Below, in pieces: positions 8,499-18,005 of a DNA stretch of 64,000 nucleotides (position 1 is the first letter of the stretch; every line of letters begins with the position of its first letter). Source of the stretch: JAAYSA01 sp035367155 (GTDB lineage: Bacteria > Bacillota_I > Bacilli_A > RFN20 > CAG-826); contig DAOSJI010000003.1 in assembly GCA_035367155.1 (NCBI GenBank), positions 20,865 through 84,864 on the forward strand, in the 5' to 3' direction. The notes under the pieces are model-generated. The model did no database searches. It had not been told where the DNA came from and saw only the letters and a program-made list of their open reading frames with translations. A program made the translations under genes and the position numbers.

Positions 8499-9728
8499 AT
8501 GGCAAAGGAAAAATTAAAAGTTAAAGAAGAACTTCTAGAGCCATCAATTAATATTGATGCTCATACTAGCGAAGAAGATTATAACAAAATTAAAAAAGAA
8601 CTTTATCGCTATGCTGATCCTAATTATTTAGATCATTCTAGTGATGAAAATAAAGTTCTTAAAGTTAGAAATCTCTCCGTTGGTTTTCTTACGCATGGAA
8701 AAAAGATTAATGTCATTAGAAATATTTCTCTAGACGTTATTAAAGGTGAAACTTTAGCTATTGTTGGAGAATCTGGTTCAGGTAAATCAGTTTTTACTAA
8801 AACCTTTACAGGAATGTTAGAAGATAACGGTTTTATTAGTGGCGGAGAAATTTTATTTAGAAATCCTAAAACAAATGAGTTTGATGATATTTCTAAATAT
8901 AAATCAAATAAAGATTGGCAAAAGATTCGTGGCCGAAGGATTGCTACAATTTTCCAAGACCCAATGACTTCACTTAATCCACTTTTAACAATTGGATTTC
9001 AAATTGCAGAAGTCCTGCAAATTCACCACGGATTTAACAAAAAGGACGCTAAAGAAGAAGCAATTAAAATTTTAGAACGAGTTCAAATCCCTGATGCGCG
9101 AAATCGTTATAACGATTATCCGTATCAATATTCAGGTGGGATGAGACAACGTGTTGTTATTGCAATAGCACTAGCCTGTCGACCTGAAATTTTGATTTGT
9201 GATGAACCTACAACTGCTCTTGATGTCACAGTTCAATCGCAAATTCTTCAACTTATTAAAGATTTACAAAAAGAATTTGGTTGGACAACAATCTTTATTA
9301 CTCATGACCTTGGTGTTGTAGCTAATGTCGCTGATAGAGTAGCAGTTATGTATGGAGGTCAAGTTGTTGAATATGGCACTTGTGATGAAGTGTTTTATAA
9401 TCCTGCCCACCCATACACCTGGGCGCTACTTCAAAGTTTACCGCAACTTGGTAGCAAAGAAGAGCCGCTTCACCATATTAAAGGTAATCCTCCAACGTTT
9501 CTTACTGAAATTGTTGGAGAAGCTTTCGCACCACGAAATGAATTTGCAATGAATATCGATTTTATAGTTGATCCTCCAATGTTTAAAATTAGCGATACGC
9601 ACTTTGCAAAAACTTGGCTTTTAGACCCTCGAGCTCCTAAAGTCAAAAAGCCTAAAGTTATTCGTGAACTTAAAAAGCGTATGGAAATTGCATCAGAGGA
9701 GCTAAAAAGGGAGGTTAATACAGAATGA
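8499..9728 (+). CDS. oppD: Oligopeptide ABC transporter ATP-binding protein, OppD type
   Basis: One of two ATPases driving the peptide importer. The nucleotide site is complete: Walker A GESGSGKS (about residues 91-98), signature YSGGMRQRV (about 210-218), Walker B ILICDEPTTALD (about 230-241) and the switch His in ITHDLG. A C-terminal oligopeptide-transporter extension (HPYTWALLQSLP onward) follows the ATPase domain. It has about 50 extra N-terminal residues, mostly charged, giving 409 residues against the usual 330-360. Its TGA overlaps the oppF start as ATGA, indicating translational coupling. The function is secure. Confidence 0.94.
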   Translation: MAKEKLKVKEELLEPSINIDAHTSEEDYNKIKKELYRYADPNYLDHSSDENKVLKVRNLSVGFLTHGKKINVIRNISLDVIKGETLAIVGESGSGKSVFTKTFTGMLEDNGFISGGEILFRNPKTNEFDDISKYKSNKDWQKIRGRRIATIFQDPMTSLNPLLTIGFQIAEVLQIHHGFNKKDAKEEAIKILERVQIPDARNRYNDYPYQYSGGMRQRVVIAIALACRPEILICDEPTTALDVTVQSQILQLIKDLQKEFGWTTIFITHDLGVVANVADRVAVMYGGQVVEYGTCDEVFYNPAHPYTWALLQSLPQLGSKEEPLHHIKGNPPTFLTEIVGEAFAPRNEFAMNIDFIVDPPMFKISDTHFAKTWLLDPRAPKVKKPKVIRELKKRMEIASEELKREVNTE

Positions 9729-10696
9729 GTAAAGAACAAAAAGTATTAGTTTCCTTTAAAGATGTAAAAGTTTCTTTTAAACGTGGTATTCAAGAGCGAG
9801 TTGTAATAGAAGGTCTTGATCTTGATATTTTTGAAGGAGAAATTTTAGGTCTTGTAGGTGAATCTGGTTCTGGAAAAACAACAATTGGCCGTACACTTAT
9901 TAGAATTGTACCTGTTGCAGGTGGAGAAATACTTTATCGCGGCGAACGGATTTCAGGCAAGATTAGCCGTGCAAAACAGCGAGAATTAAAAACTAAAGTT
10001 CAAATGATTTTTCAAGATCCATCAGCGTCATTAAACGAACGTAGTAATGTTGACTACATTATTAGTGAAGGGTTACGTGCTTTTAAATTATATGAAAATG
10101 ATGAAGAACGTATCAAAAAAATCACAGACATGATGGAAAAAGTTGGTTTACCACCTGAATATTTAAAACGTTATCCTCATGAGTTCAGCGGCGGACAAAG
10201 ACAAAGAATTGGAATTGCTAGAGCAATGGTTATGAAACCTGAACTTGTTATCGCAGATGAACCAATTTCTGCATTAGACGTTTCGATTCGTGCGCAAGTT
10301 CTAAATCTATTAAAAGATTTTCGCGATGAGTACAATCTTACGATTCTTTTCATCGCGCACGATTTATCCGTCGTTAGATATATTAGTGATCGTATTGTAG
10401 TTATAAATAACGGAAAAATCGTTGAAATTGCGGATGCAAATCGTTTATTTGAAATGCCGCTTCATCCTTATACACAAGCTCTTTTAACAGCAGTTCCACT
10501 TCCTGATCCACAAATCGAAAGAAAAAAGAAAGTTAGAATATATCATCCTCTTCAACATGGTTATACAAAAGATGATGTTGTTAAGCTTCACGAAATAGAA
10601 CCCGGTCATTTTGTAAGAGCAAACGATAAAGAATTAGAATCATATAAGAAACGTTTAGAAAACGAAAGAAAAGGAGGTCCTAAAAATGAAAAATAA
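9725..10696 (+). CDS. oppF: Oligopeptide ABC transporter ATP-binding protein, OppF type
   Basis: The second ATPase of the peptide importer, working as a heterodimer with OppD. Visible motifs are Walker A GESGSGKT (about residues 43-50), Q-loop FQDPSASLN, signature FSGGQRQRI (about 154-162), Walker B LVIADEPISALD and the switch HDLSVV. The C-terminal HPYTQALLTAVP segment is the usual oligopeptide family ending. Length 323 is typical. It starts inside the oppD stop codon and overlaps the following LRR gene by 11 bases, so all are on one transcript. Confidence 0.94.
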   Translation: MSKEQKVLVSFKDVKVSFKRGIQERVVIEGLDLDIFEGEILGLVGESGSGKTTIGRTLIRIVPVAGGEILYRGERISGKISRAKQRELKTKVQMIFQDPSASLNERSNVDYIISEGLRAFKLYENDEERIKKITDMMEKVGLPPEYLKRYPHEFSGGQRQRIGIARAMVMKPELVIADEPISALDVSIRAQVLNLLKDFRDEYNLTILFIAHDLSVVRYISDRIVVINNGKIVEIADANRLFEMPLHPYTQALLTAVPLPDPQIERKKKVRIYHPLQHGYTKDDVVKLHEIEPGHFVRANDKELESYKKRLENERKGGPKNEK

Positions 10697-13415
10697 AGAA
10701 GCCGTTAAGTTGCCTTTAACAGATGAACAAAAGAAAAAACGGAATAAAAAGATTTTTAAACATGTTGGTATTTGGACTTCCATAGCAGCTGTTTTAGTAA
10801 CAATATATTGGGCTGCGATTAAATATGTTCTAGTTGACTATCAAAACATGTCCTATCTTACTTTTTCTTACGAAATGAGTAGAGATGGAAAAACCGAAGA
10901 AATTAGAATCGATGCGGTTGATTCAAGAAAGAACTATCCTGCTAAATTTATCGTACCAAAGAAACTTTTAGGAAGGCCTGTAACGCAAATTGGCGATCAT
11001 GCTTTTGCAGGCTTAGAACGCTTAAAAGAAGTTGTCCTACCAAATACAATTCATACTTTAGGTGATGGCGCATTTCTTAATTGTACGAATTTATCAAAAA
11101 TTAAATTGAGTGAAAATATTACTGATGTTGGTATTAATGCACTAGATAATACGCCTTATTTTAATAATTTTCCTGACGGATTTTTAATGTTAGGAAAAGT
11201 TTTATATGCTTATAAAGGGTTAATGCCAAATAATACAGTTCTTATTGAGCGTGATGCTCCTAACGAACAAGAATTAATTGATGCTGGTTTTAATGTTTTA
11301 GAATATAACGGTGATGTTGTTAACATTGGAAGCGGTCTATTTGCTAATCAACCAGGTTTAGTTGAAGCCTATATGCCGATTAATGTTACAAAAATTACTC
11401 CAAAGATTTTCTTAAATAATCCAAATCTAAGAAAAGTGGTCTTAAGCGAGAATGTAACCCATATTGGTACATCAGCATTTGAAAATACACCAATGCTAAC
11501 AGATATTAATATTAATAATATTGAAAATATTGAAGAAATTGGCGAAAAAGCTTTTAGTAATTCTGGTCTAACTGGTGATATTGTTTTAAATGGCACTTTT
11601 ACAAAAATTGAAGAAGCAACATTTGCTTGGAATGAAAATGTTACATCTTATAGTCTTCCTGAAACTCTTCAAATAATTGGACGAGATGCTTTTAAAAACA
11701 ACACAAATTTGGCCTCAATTAATTTACCAGACTCCATTTTTGATATTCAAGAAAGCGCATTTGAAAATAGCGCACTTGTAAATGTTGATTTACCAAAACA
11801 AATGATTACCGTAAAAAACAAAGTTTTCTACGGTTCAAGCAAGCTTGAAAAAGTTACAATTCATGAAACTTGGACTGGGACATATTCGACAATCGATATT
11901 GAAGGAAATATCGTTGAAGTTGAAGGAACTGTTTCTTTCCGTGGTTTGCGAGAAGAAAGCTTTGCAAATACACCAAAGTTAAAAACTTTTGGTGTAAGAA
12001 ACGATGAGGGCACTTTATTAACCCCAATAAATGAAGTTCATTTCAATAATGAAACATCTTCATTTGGTAATGGATCATTTTTAAATTCAGGAATTGAAAA
12101 AGTAGTTATACCACGAGATCTTAGAAATATTTCTCGTTCTGTTTTTGAAGGAACAACAGAACTAAGTCATGTTGATTTTTCAATGGCAAATTCCCTAAAC
12201 CAAGTTAGTTTTGCAGCGTTTAGAAATACACCATCTTTAAAAAATGTTGCGTTACCTGACACAGTTACAACGATTGAAGATGCTGCCTTTCAACAAAGTG
12301 GTATATTATCTTTTGTCTTACCACCAAGTGTTAATACACTTAATAGTTACACCTTTAGTGACGCAAGTGATTTAGCTAGTGTTACATTTAACAATGAACT
12401 TCTAACAATTGAAGAAGGAACATTTAAAAACTGTACTTCCTTAACAAATTTAACTCTTCCTTCATCAATTCGAAGAATTCATGAAGGTGCTTTTAGCGGT
12501 ACAACCAATCTTACCTCGATAGTTATTCCAAATGATGCAAATTTAGCACCAGACAATATGTATGGAGCCTTTAAAGATGCGATAGGATTAGAAAGTTTTG
12601 ATGTCGCTGATAACTTTATAACTTTATATGATTTTATGTTTGAAGGTGCAAGTAGTTTAAGTTCCCTCAATTTTAACGCAACGAGTAAATTAAAAATGAT
12701 AGGTAAAGGGACTTTTAAAGATACGCCTAATTTAACAAATATTTCATTACCTAGGACAGTAACTAGCGTAGGAGAAGATGCGTTCTTAAATAATGGCTGG
12801 TTTAATAGTCAAGAAGATGGTTTGACATTTTTAAAAGATAGCGATAATGTTAGCTTTTTAATGTATAAATATAAAGGCGAAATAACTGATGCAAATAGTG
12901 AAATAGTAATTCCTGAAGGCGTTCGAATCCTTGGTAATAAAGCATTCGCTAATCAAACGAAACTTAAAAAAATCACTTTACCATCTACACTAGAAATTAT
13001 TGCAGTCAGTGCTTTTGAAGGTGCAAGTGGTTTAGAAGAAGTTATAATTGCACCTAATAGTAATTTAGAAATTATTGATGCTAATGCATTCAAAGACTGT
13101 ACCGCTTTAAAGAGTTTTTCACTTCCTGATACTGTTAAAGAAATAAGAAACCGAGCATTTAGTAATAACACATCACTAAGAACTTTTACTGTTAATCCAA
13201 CTTCAACACTAGAAAGATTAGAAGCATATGCTTTTGCAGGATGTAGATCACTTGAAGGTTTTTATTTACCTCCAACAATCACGCGCGTTGAGGGTTTCTG
13301 TTTCCAAGGATGTACGAGTCTAACATTTTATAAAGGTCAAGGATATGAAGTTCCAGTTCCAGATGTTTATATGGCAAACTGGAATCCAGAAAATAGACCA
13401 ATTGTAGAGATTTAA
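10686..13415 (+). CDS. Membrane-anchored BspA-type leucine-rich-repeat protein in the opp operon
   Basis: A 909-residue protein with a basic N-terminus, one membrane helix (about residues 26-50) and a long extracellular array of more than 20 BspA/LRR_5-type repeats of about 23 residues. The recurring pattern is Ile-x-x-Ala-Phe-x-x-x-x-x-Leu-x-x-(Ile/Val)-x-Leu-Pro-x-(Ser/Thr). BspA-like proteins in other bacteria are surface proteins binding host or partner-cell components. Here the gene follows oppF with an 11-base overlap and a GGAGG upstream of the ATG, and a terminator comes directly after it. It is therefore an integral last gene of the opp operon, not a bystander. No LPXTG or other sorting signal is visible at the C-terminus. 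A role in peptide or protein capture next to the importer is my inference. Confidence 0.85.
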   Translation: MKNKEAVKLPLTDEQKKKRNKKIFKHVGIWTSIAAVLVTIYWAAIKYVLVDYQNMSYLTFSYEMSRDGKTEEIRIDAVDSRKNYPAKFIVPKKLLGRPVTQIGDHAFAGLERLKEVVLPNTIHTLGDGAFLNCTNLSKIKLSENITDVGINALDNTPYFNNFPDGFLMLGKVLYAYKGLMPNNTVLIERDAPNEQELIDAGFNVLEYNGDVVNIGSGLFANQPGLVEAYMPINVTKITPKIFLNNPNLRKVVLSENVTHIGTSAFENTPMLTDININNIENIEEIGEKAFSNSGLTGDIVLNGTFTKIEEATFAWNENVTSYSLPETLQIIGRDAFKNNTNLASINLPDSIFDIQESAFENSALVNVDLPKQMITVKNKVFYGSSKLEKVTIHETWTGTYSTIDIEGNIVEVEGTVSFRGLREESFANTPKLKTFGVRNDEGTLLTPINEVHFNNETSSFGNGSFLNSGIEKVVIPRDLRNISRSVFEGTTELSHVDFSMANSLNQVSFAAFRNTPSLKNVALPDTVTTIEDAAFQQSGILSFVLPPSVNTLNSYTFSDASDLASVTFNNELLTIEEGTFKNCTSLTNLTLPSSIRRIHEGAFSGTTNLTSIVIPNDANLAPDNMYGAFKDAIGLESFDVADNFITLYDFMFEGASSLSSLNFNATSKLKMIGKGTFKDTPNLTNISLPRTVTSVGEDAFLNNGWFNSQEDGLTFLKDSDNVSFLMYKYKGEITDANSEIVIPEGVRILGNKAFANQTKLKKITLPSTLEIIAVSAFEGASGLEEVIIAPNSNLEIIDANAFKDCTALKSFSLPDTVKEIRNRAFSNNTSLRTFTVNPTSTLERLEAYAFAGCRSLEGFYLPPTITRVEGFCFQGCTSLTFYKGQGYEVPVPDVYMANWNPENRPIVEI

Positions 13416-13442
13416 AAAAATAGATGCTGGGCATCTATTTTT
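13416..13442. terminator. Bidirectional terminator between the opp operon and the flippase gene
   Basis: Stem TAGATGC and GCATCTA around loop TGG, flanked by an A-run and a T-run that extend the stem by five A-T pairs. The A/T flanks allow it to work in both directions, ending the LRR gene on the plus strand and the flippase on the minus strand. It overlaps the last codons of the flippase gene. Confidence 0.85.
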
Positions 13443-14922
13443 CTTTTTTAAATACTTTTATAACAGAAGTAACTAATTTTTCTTTGAACAATAACAATAA
13501 TGCAAGATATATAATACCTGCTCCTAAAATTGTAAGTAATACATTTAACAAGGGGTGAAATTTTAAATATGGAACAAGAAAATAGCTTGCGACACTTATT
13601 ACGCCAGTGGCGATGACTATTTTTAAATTATTGAGAGAAAGAAAATTTTCTAAGACATATTTTCTAGCTAGAACAAGCATTATAATCAAAATAACAATGT
13701 CGCTTATAAATGTCGCAAGAGCGACACCTAAAAGCGGATTACTCTTAAAAGCAACTAAACCAAGGATAAGAGATAATGAAATATTAAGAATTACCCCAGT
13801 AATCATTGCAAACAAGTAGTAGCGTTCTTTTTTAATAGGGATTAATACTTGTTGATAAATATTCTCACTTACAGAGAATGTAAACATTAAACTAGCTAAA
13901 ATTGAAGTAGCTAAAATGGCGTTTTTAATTGAGGCGTTATCCCAATAAACGTTATCAAAGACAATGAAATTAACTATATTAGGTGCAAGAATTATCATCA
14001 TTGCAACCGCTGGCATTGCTATAAAGAAAGTAATATTAACACTATATTCATTAATGGATTTAAATTTTTGCACATCATTATTTTTAAATGCATGCGATGC
14101 ATGGGGAATAAATACAGCACTTAAAGAAGTAAGAATTGTAATCACAATCTCAATGCCCCGAACACCAACAGCATAACTACCAACTGCACGCTTACTTTGA
14201 TCAATTAAACCAAGAATTAGTGTATCGGTTTGGTTATAAATGGTAGCAACAATTGTTAAAAGAAAAACAGGTATCAAGGGTTTAATAATTGTTTTTAATT
14301 CATAGTTACCAACAGGTTTAAACGAAAACCCTTCTTTTTTTAGTAAAAACATATTTACAATTGATGTTAAAACCGATCCTAAACATGCAATAAAAGCGTA
14401 AACATATAAAAATTTATCGCTTTTTACAAATGAAATGACAAGAAGCGATGTAAAGAAAGTAATAATTATTGTTCTAATTCCTAAGTAAAAATGTTTTTCA
14501 AAAGCAATGTATACCCATTCAAAGGAAAAAACGCCCGCTAAAAAGTTTAATGATAAAAGCATAACTAATGAACGCATATCAGCATTCATTAAATTATCTC
14601 CAAGACTAAAAGTAATTGTAACAAGAGCAGCGAAAGACAAAAAAGTAGTTATTAATTGAAGCAAAAAGAAGGACTGTATTTTGCGATTTAATAGTTCTTT
14701 ATCATCTTTTACTAAGGCGCACTCTCTAACCGCGACCATTGGAATGCCTAGTCTAGCAATAATTAAAAAATAGTAGACAAATGTATTTGCCCAAGAGTAT
14801 TGCCCCATAGCTACATCCCCTAACGCTTGTGCGGCAAATGGAAAAGATATAAACGATAAAAGTGTTATGGTTATCGTTCGAATAAGATTGACGAATACTT
14901 GAGGTCTTATTTTCGAATACAC
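13435..14922 (-). CDS. Polysaccharide flippase (Wzx/MATE-like)
   Basis: A 495-residue integral membrane protein with about 14 helices, matching the oligosaccharide flippase / MOP exporter superfamily. The N-terminus (Arg-Pro-Gln-Val-Phe-Val-Asn-Leu-Ile-Arg) and the segment QALGDVAMGQYSWANTFVYY (about residues 31-50) are typical of Wzx proteins that turn lipid-linked sugar repeat units across the membrane. A second family-like motif, YNQTDTLILGL, lies at about residues 228-238. The start is GTG at 14920-14922, chosen because AAGGAG stands about nine bases before it. It is downstream of the two glycosyltransferase genes on the same strand. The substrate is unknown. Confidence 0.85.
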   Translation of the reverse strand: MYSKIRPQVFVNLIRTITITLLSFISFPFAAQALGDVAMGQYSWANTFVYYFLIIARLGIPMVAVRECALVKDDKELLNRKIQSFFLLQLITTFLSFAALVTITFSLGDNLMNADMRSLVMLLSLNFLAGVFSFEWVYIAFEKHFYLGIRTIIITFFTSLLVISFVKSDKFLYVYAFIACLGSVLTSIVNMFLLKKEGFSFKPVGNYELKTIIKPLIPVFLLTIVATIYNQTDTLILGLIDQSKRAVGSYAVGVRGIEIVITILTSLSAVFIPHASHAFKNNDVQKFKSINEYSVNITFFIAMPAVAMMIILAPNIVNFIVFDNVYWDNASIKNAILATSILASLMFTFSVSENIYQQVLIPIKKERYYLFAMITGVILNISLSLILGLVAFKSNPLLGVALATFISDIVILIIMLVLARKYVLENFLSLNNLKIVIATGVISVASYFLVPYLKFHPLLNVLLTILGAGIIYLALLLLFKEKLVTSVIKVFKKEK

Positions 14923-14956
14923 AAATGCTACTCCTTTTTAATAATTAGTATAGTAT

Positions 14957-14986
14957 AAAAAAATAAAAATCCTAATGATTTTTATT
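14957..14986 (-). terminator. Terminator after the glycosyltransferase pair (minus strand)
   Basis: Read on the minus strand, a ten-base stem (AATAAAAATC / GATTTTTATT, loop of five) is followed by a run of T. It separates the glycosyltransferases from the flippase. TATACT boxes just beyond it (14947-14957 region, minus strand) could start a separate flippase transcript. Confidence 0.6.
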
Positions 14987-15041
14987 TATTTGAAAACTAG
15001 CAAATGTTAAATAAATAGCAAAATGTAAAATTAAAGCCGTT

Positions 15042-16178
15042 TTAGAAGAGTTCTTTAAAGAAAGAATTGATTTTATTTCCAATTATTTTTGGATCAAAGT
15101 GTTGTCTTCCAATCTTTTTAGCTTCTATAGCTTTGAGGTTTTTTACATCCATGTTTTTAAGAACATTGGTTATTTCTTGTGATAGTTGGTCGATAGATGA
15201 ATTAAATACCCAATGAATTGAGTCACCATAAATTTTCCTTAAATCAAGAGATAGGGAAGAAAGTGTAGGTCTATTACTATCAGCATAATCAATTACTTTG
15301 CTTGGAATGGAATAATAATCTAAATCCGTTGTGAAAATTCTAGGATTAATATTAATAAGTGCGTGTTGTTGGTATTGGAGCATTTCTCTAAATGAAAGTA
15401 AACCAGCATAAATAAAACGGGGATCATTTTCTGCAAGCAATGCAATTTCTTCTTTCATTGGACCATGACCAGCAATTATAAGGCGTGCATCAGTATTTAC
15501 TTTTTTAAAAGCTTCAATTAAATTTCTGATACCATATCGTTCATAAAGAGCACCGCCAAAGAAAAAATAATCGTAGTTAACTGGCCGTTCTTTTATAATA
15601 ATATCTTCGCTTAAGATGCCAGGTATGATTAAGAACGGTCTATTTCTTCGGTTTACATATTTATTAAGGTTTTCAGTCAAAGCAATATAAGCGTTGCAAT
15701 AGGAAAAAGAACTCTCAACATTTTTAATATAACGGTGATTAACATTTGATAAGTTATTAGGATTGTCTGTAATAATACCGACGATTCGCCCACCATGATT
15801 TTTTCTTATATAATGAGCAAGCTTAGCAAGATGCGGATTCAATAAATCAACAATTACAATAGGCTGTTCATTATATTTTAAACTACTAATTATTTTTTTA
15901 GAATTTCTAATAAAGGTTAGATTTTTTAAAAACTTTCTATTAAGAAAACTTGGATAAATAAAGATATCATTGATTTCATGTTCGAAATAATGTTGGTCAC
16001 ATGTTGTTGAATTTGCAGGTCGGAGTGATATAACAGTTACATCATTATCTTTCTTTAATTCATGAATTATTTTGTAGTGAAAATTTTGACTGCTAGGATT
16101 AGGTTTAACTTTTGAAATCTTAACAAGATTGTTAAAATCTTTAGGCATCATAGCAGTCGTAAGATAGATAATTTTCAT
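15042..16178 (-). CDS. Glycosyltransferase, GT4-like (GT-B fold)
   Basis: A 378-residue predicted cytoplasmic sugar transferase. The first strand MKIIYLTTAMMP and the C-terminal Rossmann half resemble GT4 family enzymes. That half contains FFFGGALYERYGIRNLIEAF (about residues 205-224), an ARLIIAGHGP motif and the donor-site region SIPSKVIDYADSNRPTL (about 299-315). The usual E-x7-E appears changed: the second part reads KVIDYADSNRP, as in several GT4 subfamilies. It starts one base after the stop of the next glycosyltransferase, within an operon for surface polysaccharide. Donor and acceptor sugars cannot be told. Confidence 0.8.
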   Translation of the reverse strand: MKIIYLTTAMMPKDFNNLVKISKVKPNPSSQNFHYKIIHELKKDNDVTVISLRPANSTTCDQHYFEHEINDIFIYPSFLNRKFLKNLTFIRNSKKIISSLKYNEQPIVIVDLLNPHLAKLAHYIRKNHGGRIVGIITDNPNNLSNVNHRYIKNVESSFSYCNAYIALTENLNKYVNRRNRPFLIIPGILSEDIIIKERPVNYDYFFFGGALYERYGIRNLIEAFKKVNTDARLIIAGHGPMKEEIALLAENDPRFIYAGLLSFREMLQYQQHALININPRIFTTDLDYYSIPSKVIDYADSNRPTLSSLSLDLRKIYGDSIHWVFNSSIDQLSQEITNVLKNMDVKNLKAIEAKKIGRQHFDPKIIGNKINSFFKELF

Positions 16179-16179
16179 A

Positions 16180-17262
16180 TTAGAGTAACTCCTTTAAAAT
16201 TTTTAGATGTTGCATAACCATAATTTCGATTGTATTTTCTTTAGCGGTCAAAAGAGCCTCATGAGTGAAATTACATTCTTTTAGTTTAGAAATTAACTTA
16301 AGCAAATCGTCATTGTTTTTATAAATGAGGCCGTTTTTGCCGTGTTTAATTAATTCTTTCGTAGCGTTCATATTATAACTTGCAATAATAGAGAGTCCTT
16401 GAGACAAACTCTCATTGATTACATGCCCATAAATGTCATATCTACTTAAATAAATACCATAATCTGCATGAGCTAGAAAATCCAAGATTTGATCTCGAGG
16501 TACAAATGATAAAATGTGAACGTTACTCAACCTATTATTTTTGATGAAACGCTCAAGTTTTGTTTTTTCTTTTCCTGAGCCAATCAAAACAAGGTGATTG
16601 TCATTATTTAAATTTTTCCAAGTTTTTAAAAGAAACATATTGTTTTTTCGTTTGATAAAACTTGTTGCAGAAACAAAAATTGTTGAACCTTCAATATTGT
16701 ACTTTTTATAAAATTGCTTCTTTTCGTTTAGAGGAATTTCTTTTTTAAGAATTTCTTCTTCAAATATTGTGCTATATGAGTATCTATAGATTTTATCCGT
16801 TGGCGCACCATAATGCTCTAAATATCTACTGGTTTCCTCACTACTTGAAAAATAACCAGTGGCACCACTAATAAAGTGTTTTTTAAATTTATATTTGAGA
16901 TAACATTCTTTTTTTACTGTTCCACCATTTGCATAAAAGTAATATGGAATCTTTTTTCTTTTTAAATAACTAATTGTTTTCATTTCAGTAAAAGTAGAAT
17001 ATCCATTCATGATTATCACATCATATTTATTTTTCTTCAGATGTTTGATTACACCATTGGAATAATGATTTTCTTTACCTAGATTAATTCCTTTAATAGA
17101 GTGGACTTTAAAATTTGTGACATTTTGATCATAAAAAAGTGGATGACGGTCGCTTGCTTTTTGACGCTCAAAAATAACATGTAAGTCAACATGCTTTCCC
17201 AAGACATTAAAAAAACGTACTTTATAAGGCGCGGGATGGTTAAAAACAATTAATATCTTCAT
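16180..17262 (-). CDS. Glycosyltransferase, GT4 family
   Basis: A 360-residue GT-B-fold glycosyltransferase. It starts MKILIVFNHPAPYKVRFF, the usual GT4 opening. The C-terminal half has FVSATSFIKRKN (nucleotide-sugar site lead-in), HLVLIGSGKEK and the donor motif HVINESLSQGLSIIAS, with the family's Glu and Gly-Leu positions. A longer frame reaches 17289, but the extra nine residues look non-coding, and a TATACT box (17269-17274, minus strand) lies in that stretch, so I choose the ATG at 17260-17262. It is the first gene of the pair with the preceding glycosyltransferase. Confidence 0.85.
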   Translation of the reverse strand: MKILIVFNHPAPYKVRFFNVLGKHVDLHVIFERQKASDRHPLFYDQNVTNFKVHSIKGINLGKENHYSNGVIKHLKKNKYDVIIMNGYSTFTEMKTISYLKRKKIPYYFYANGGTVKKECYLKYKFKKHFISGATGYFSSSEETSRYLEHYGAPTDKIYRYSYSTIFEEEILKKEIPLNEKKQFYKKYNIEGSTIFVSATSFIKRKNNMFLLKTWKNLNNDNHLVLIGSGKEKTKLERFIKNNRLSNVHILSFVPRDQILDFLAHADYGIYLSRYDIYGHVINESLSQGLSIIASYNMNATKELIKHGKNGLIYKNNDDLLKLISKLKECNFTHEALLTAKENTIEIMVMQHLKILKELL

Positions 17263-17305
17263 ATATTTAGTATAGCACGGCAAAGACATTAATATTAATT
17301 TAATA

Positions 17306-17314
17306 TGCTATAAT
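17306..17314 (+). promoter_or_regulatory. Extended -10 promoter of ung, predicting a leaderless transcript
   Basis: TGCTATAAT ends six bases before the ATG of ung. Transcription from such a box normally starts about seven bases downstream, that is, at or next to the A of the start codon. No ribosome-binding site is present. Confidence 0.6.
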
Positions 17315-17320
17315 CTAGTC

Positions 17321-17986
17321 ATGGAACATTTAGAAAACTGGAATGATATATTCAATAAAGAACCATTCTTAACTTATTTAGCTAAAATAAATAGTTTTCT
17401 TGATAGTGCTTATAAAAAAGATATTGTTTATCCCTTAAGAAAAGATGTTTTTAGGGCGTTTGAACTTACACCGCCATCAAAGGTTAAATGCGTAATAATT
17501 GGGCAAGATCCCTATCATCAACCAAATCAAGCACACGGCTTGGCATTTTCGGTTAAGTCTGGTGTGAAATTGCCTCCATCGTTAAAAAACATTTATAAAG
17601 AAATAGAAAATGATTTAGGAGTAACGATGAAAAATGATGGTGATTTATCATATTTAGCAAGGCAAGGCGTTTTACTTTTAAATGTTAACCTTACAGTAAT
17701 TAAGGATAAACCGTTATCTCACTCAATAGAGGTTTATGAAAAATTCACAGAATCTATTCTTAAAGTATTAAACGACCTTGAACAACCTATAGTATTTATC
17801 TTATGGGGTAAAAAAGCGCAAAATTTAGCAAAACCATTACAAAACCCGCATCATTTAATAATTAAATCAAATCATCCTTCACCATTATCAGCAAATAGAG
17901 GAGGTTTTTTTAATACAAAACCATTTTCAAAAACTAACATTTTTTTGATTAAAAATAATCAAGCATCAATTAATTGGCAAAATTAA
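17321..17986 (+). CDS. ung: Uracil-DNA glycosylase
   Basis: Removes uracil from DNA in base-excision repair. The 221-residue length and the family-1 motifs are clear: the water-activating site GQDPYHQPNQAHGLAFSV (about residues 62-79), the LLLNVNLTV segment, the Phe-Ile-Leu-Trp-Gly-Lys strand, and the DNA-minor-groove motif SNHPSPLSANRG (about 189-200). The N-terminus aligns in length with Bacillus Ung, supporting the ATG at 17321 despite the missing ribosome-binding site. It is transcribed divergently from the glycosyltransferases and is a single gene before the TPP riboswitch. Confidence 0.96.
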   Translation: MEHLENWNDIFNKEPFLTYLAKINSFLDSAYKKDIVYPLRKDVFRAFELTPPSKVKCVIIGQDPYHQPNQAHGLAFSVKSGVKLPPSLKNIYKEIENDLGVTMKNDGDLSYLARQGVLLLNVNLTVIKDKPLSHSIEVYEKFTESILKVLNDLEQPIVFILWGKKAQNLAKPLQNPHHLIIKSNHPSPLSANRGGFFNTKPFSKTNIFLIKNNQASINWQN

Positions 17987-17993
17987 ATCTTAG

Positions 17994-18002
17994 TGATATA
18001 AT
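17994..18002 (+). promoter_or_regulatory. Extended -10 promoter for the TPP riboswitch and thiT
   Basis: TGATATAAT begins eight bases after the ung stop. The predicted transcript starts near 18008-18010, exactly where the riboswitch begins. Confidence 0.55.
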
Positions 18003-18005
18003 ATT

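Noticed and set aside
17263..17289. Extra nine residues for the glycosyltransferase on the minus strand
   Set aside because: The stretch has a -10 box in it and does not look coding; the family starts at MKILIV.
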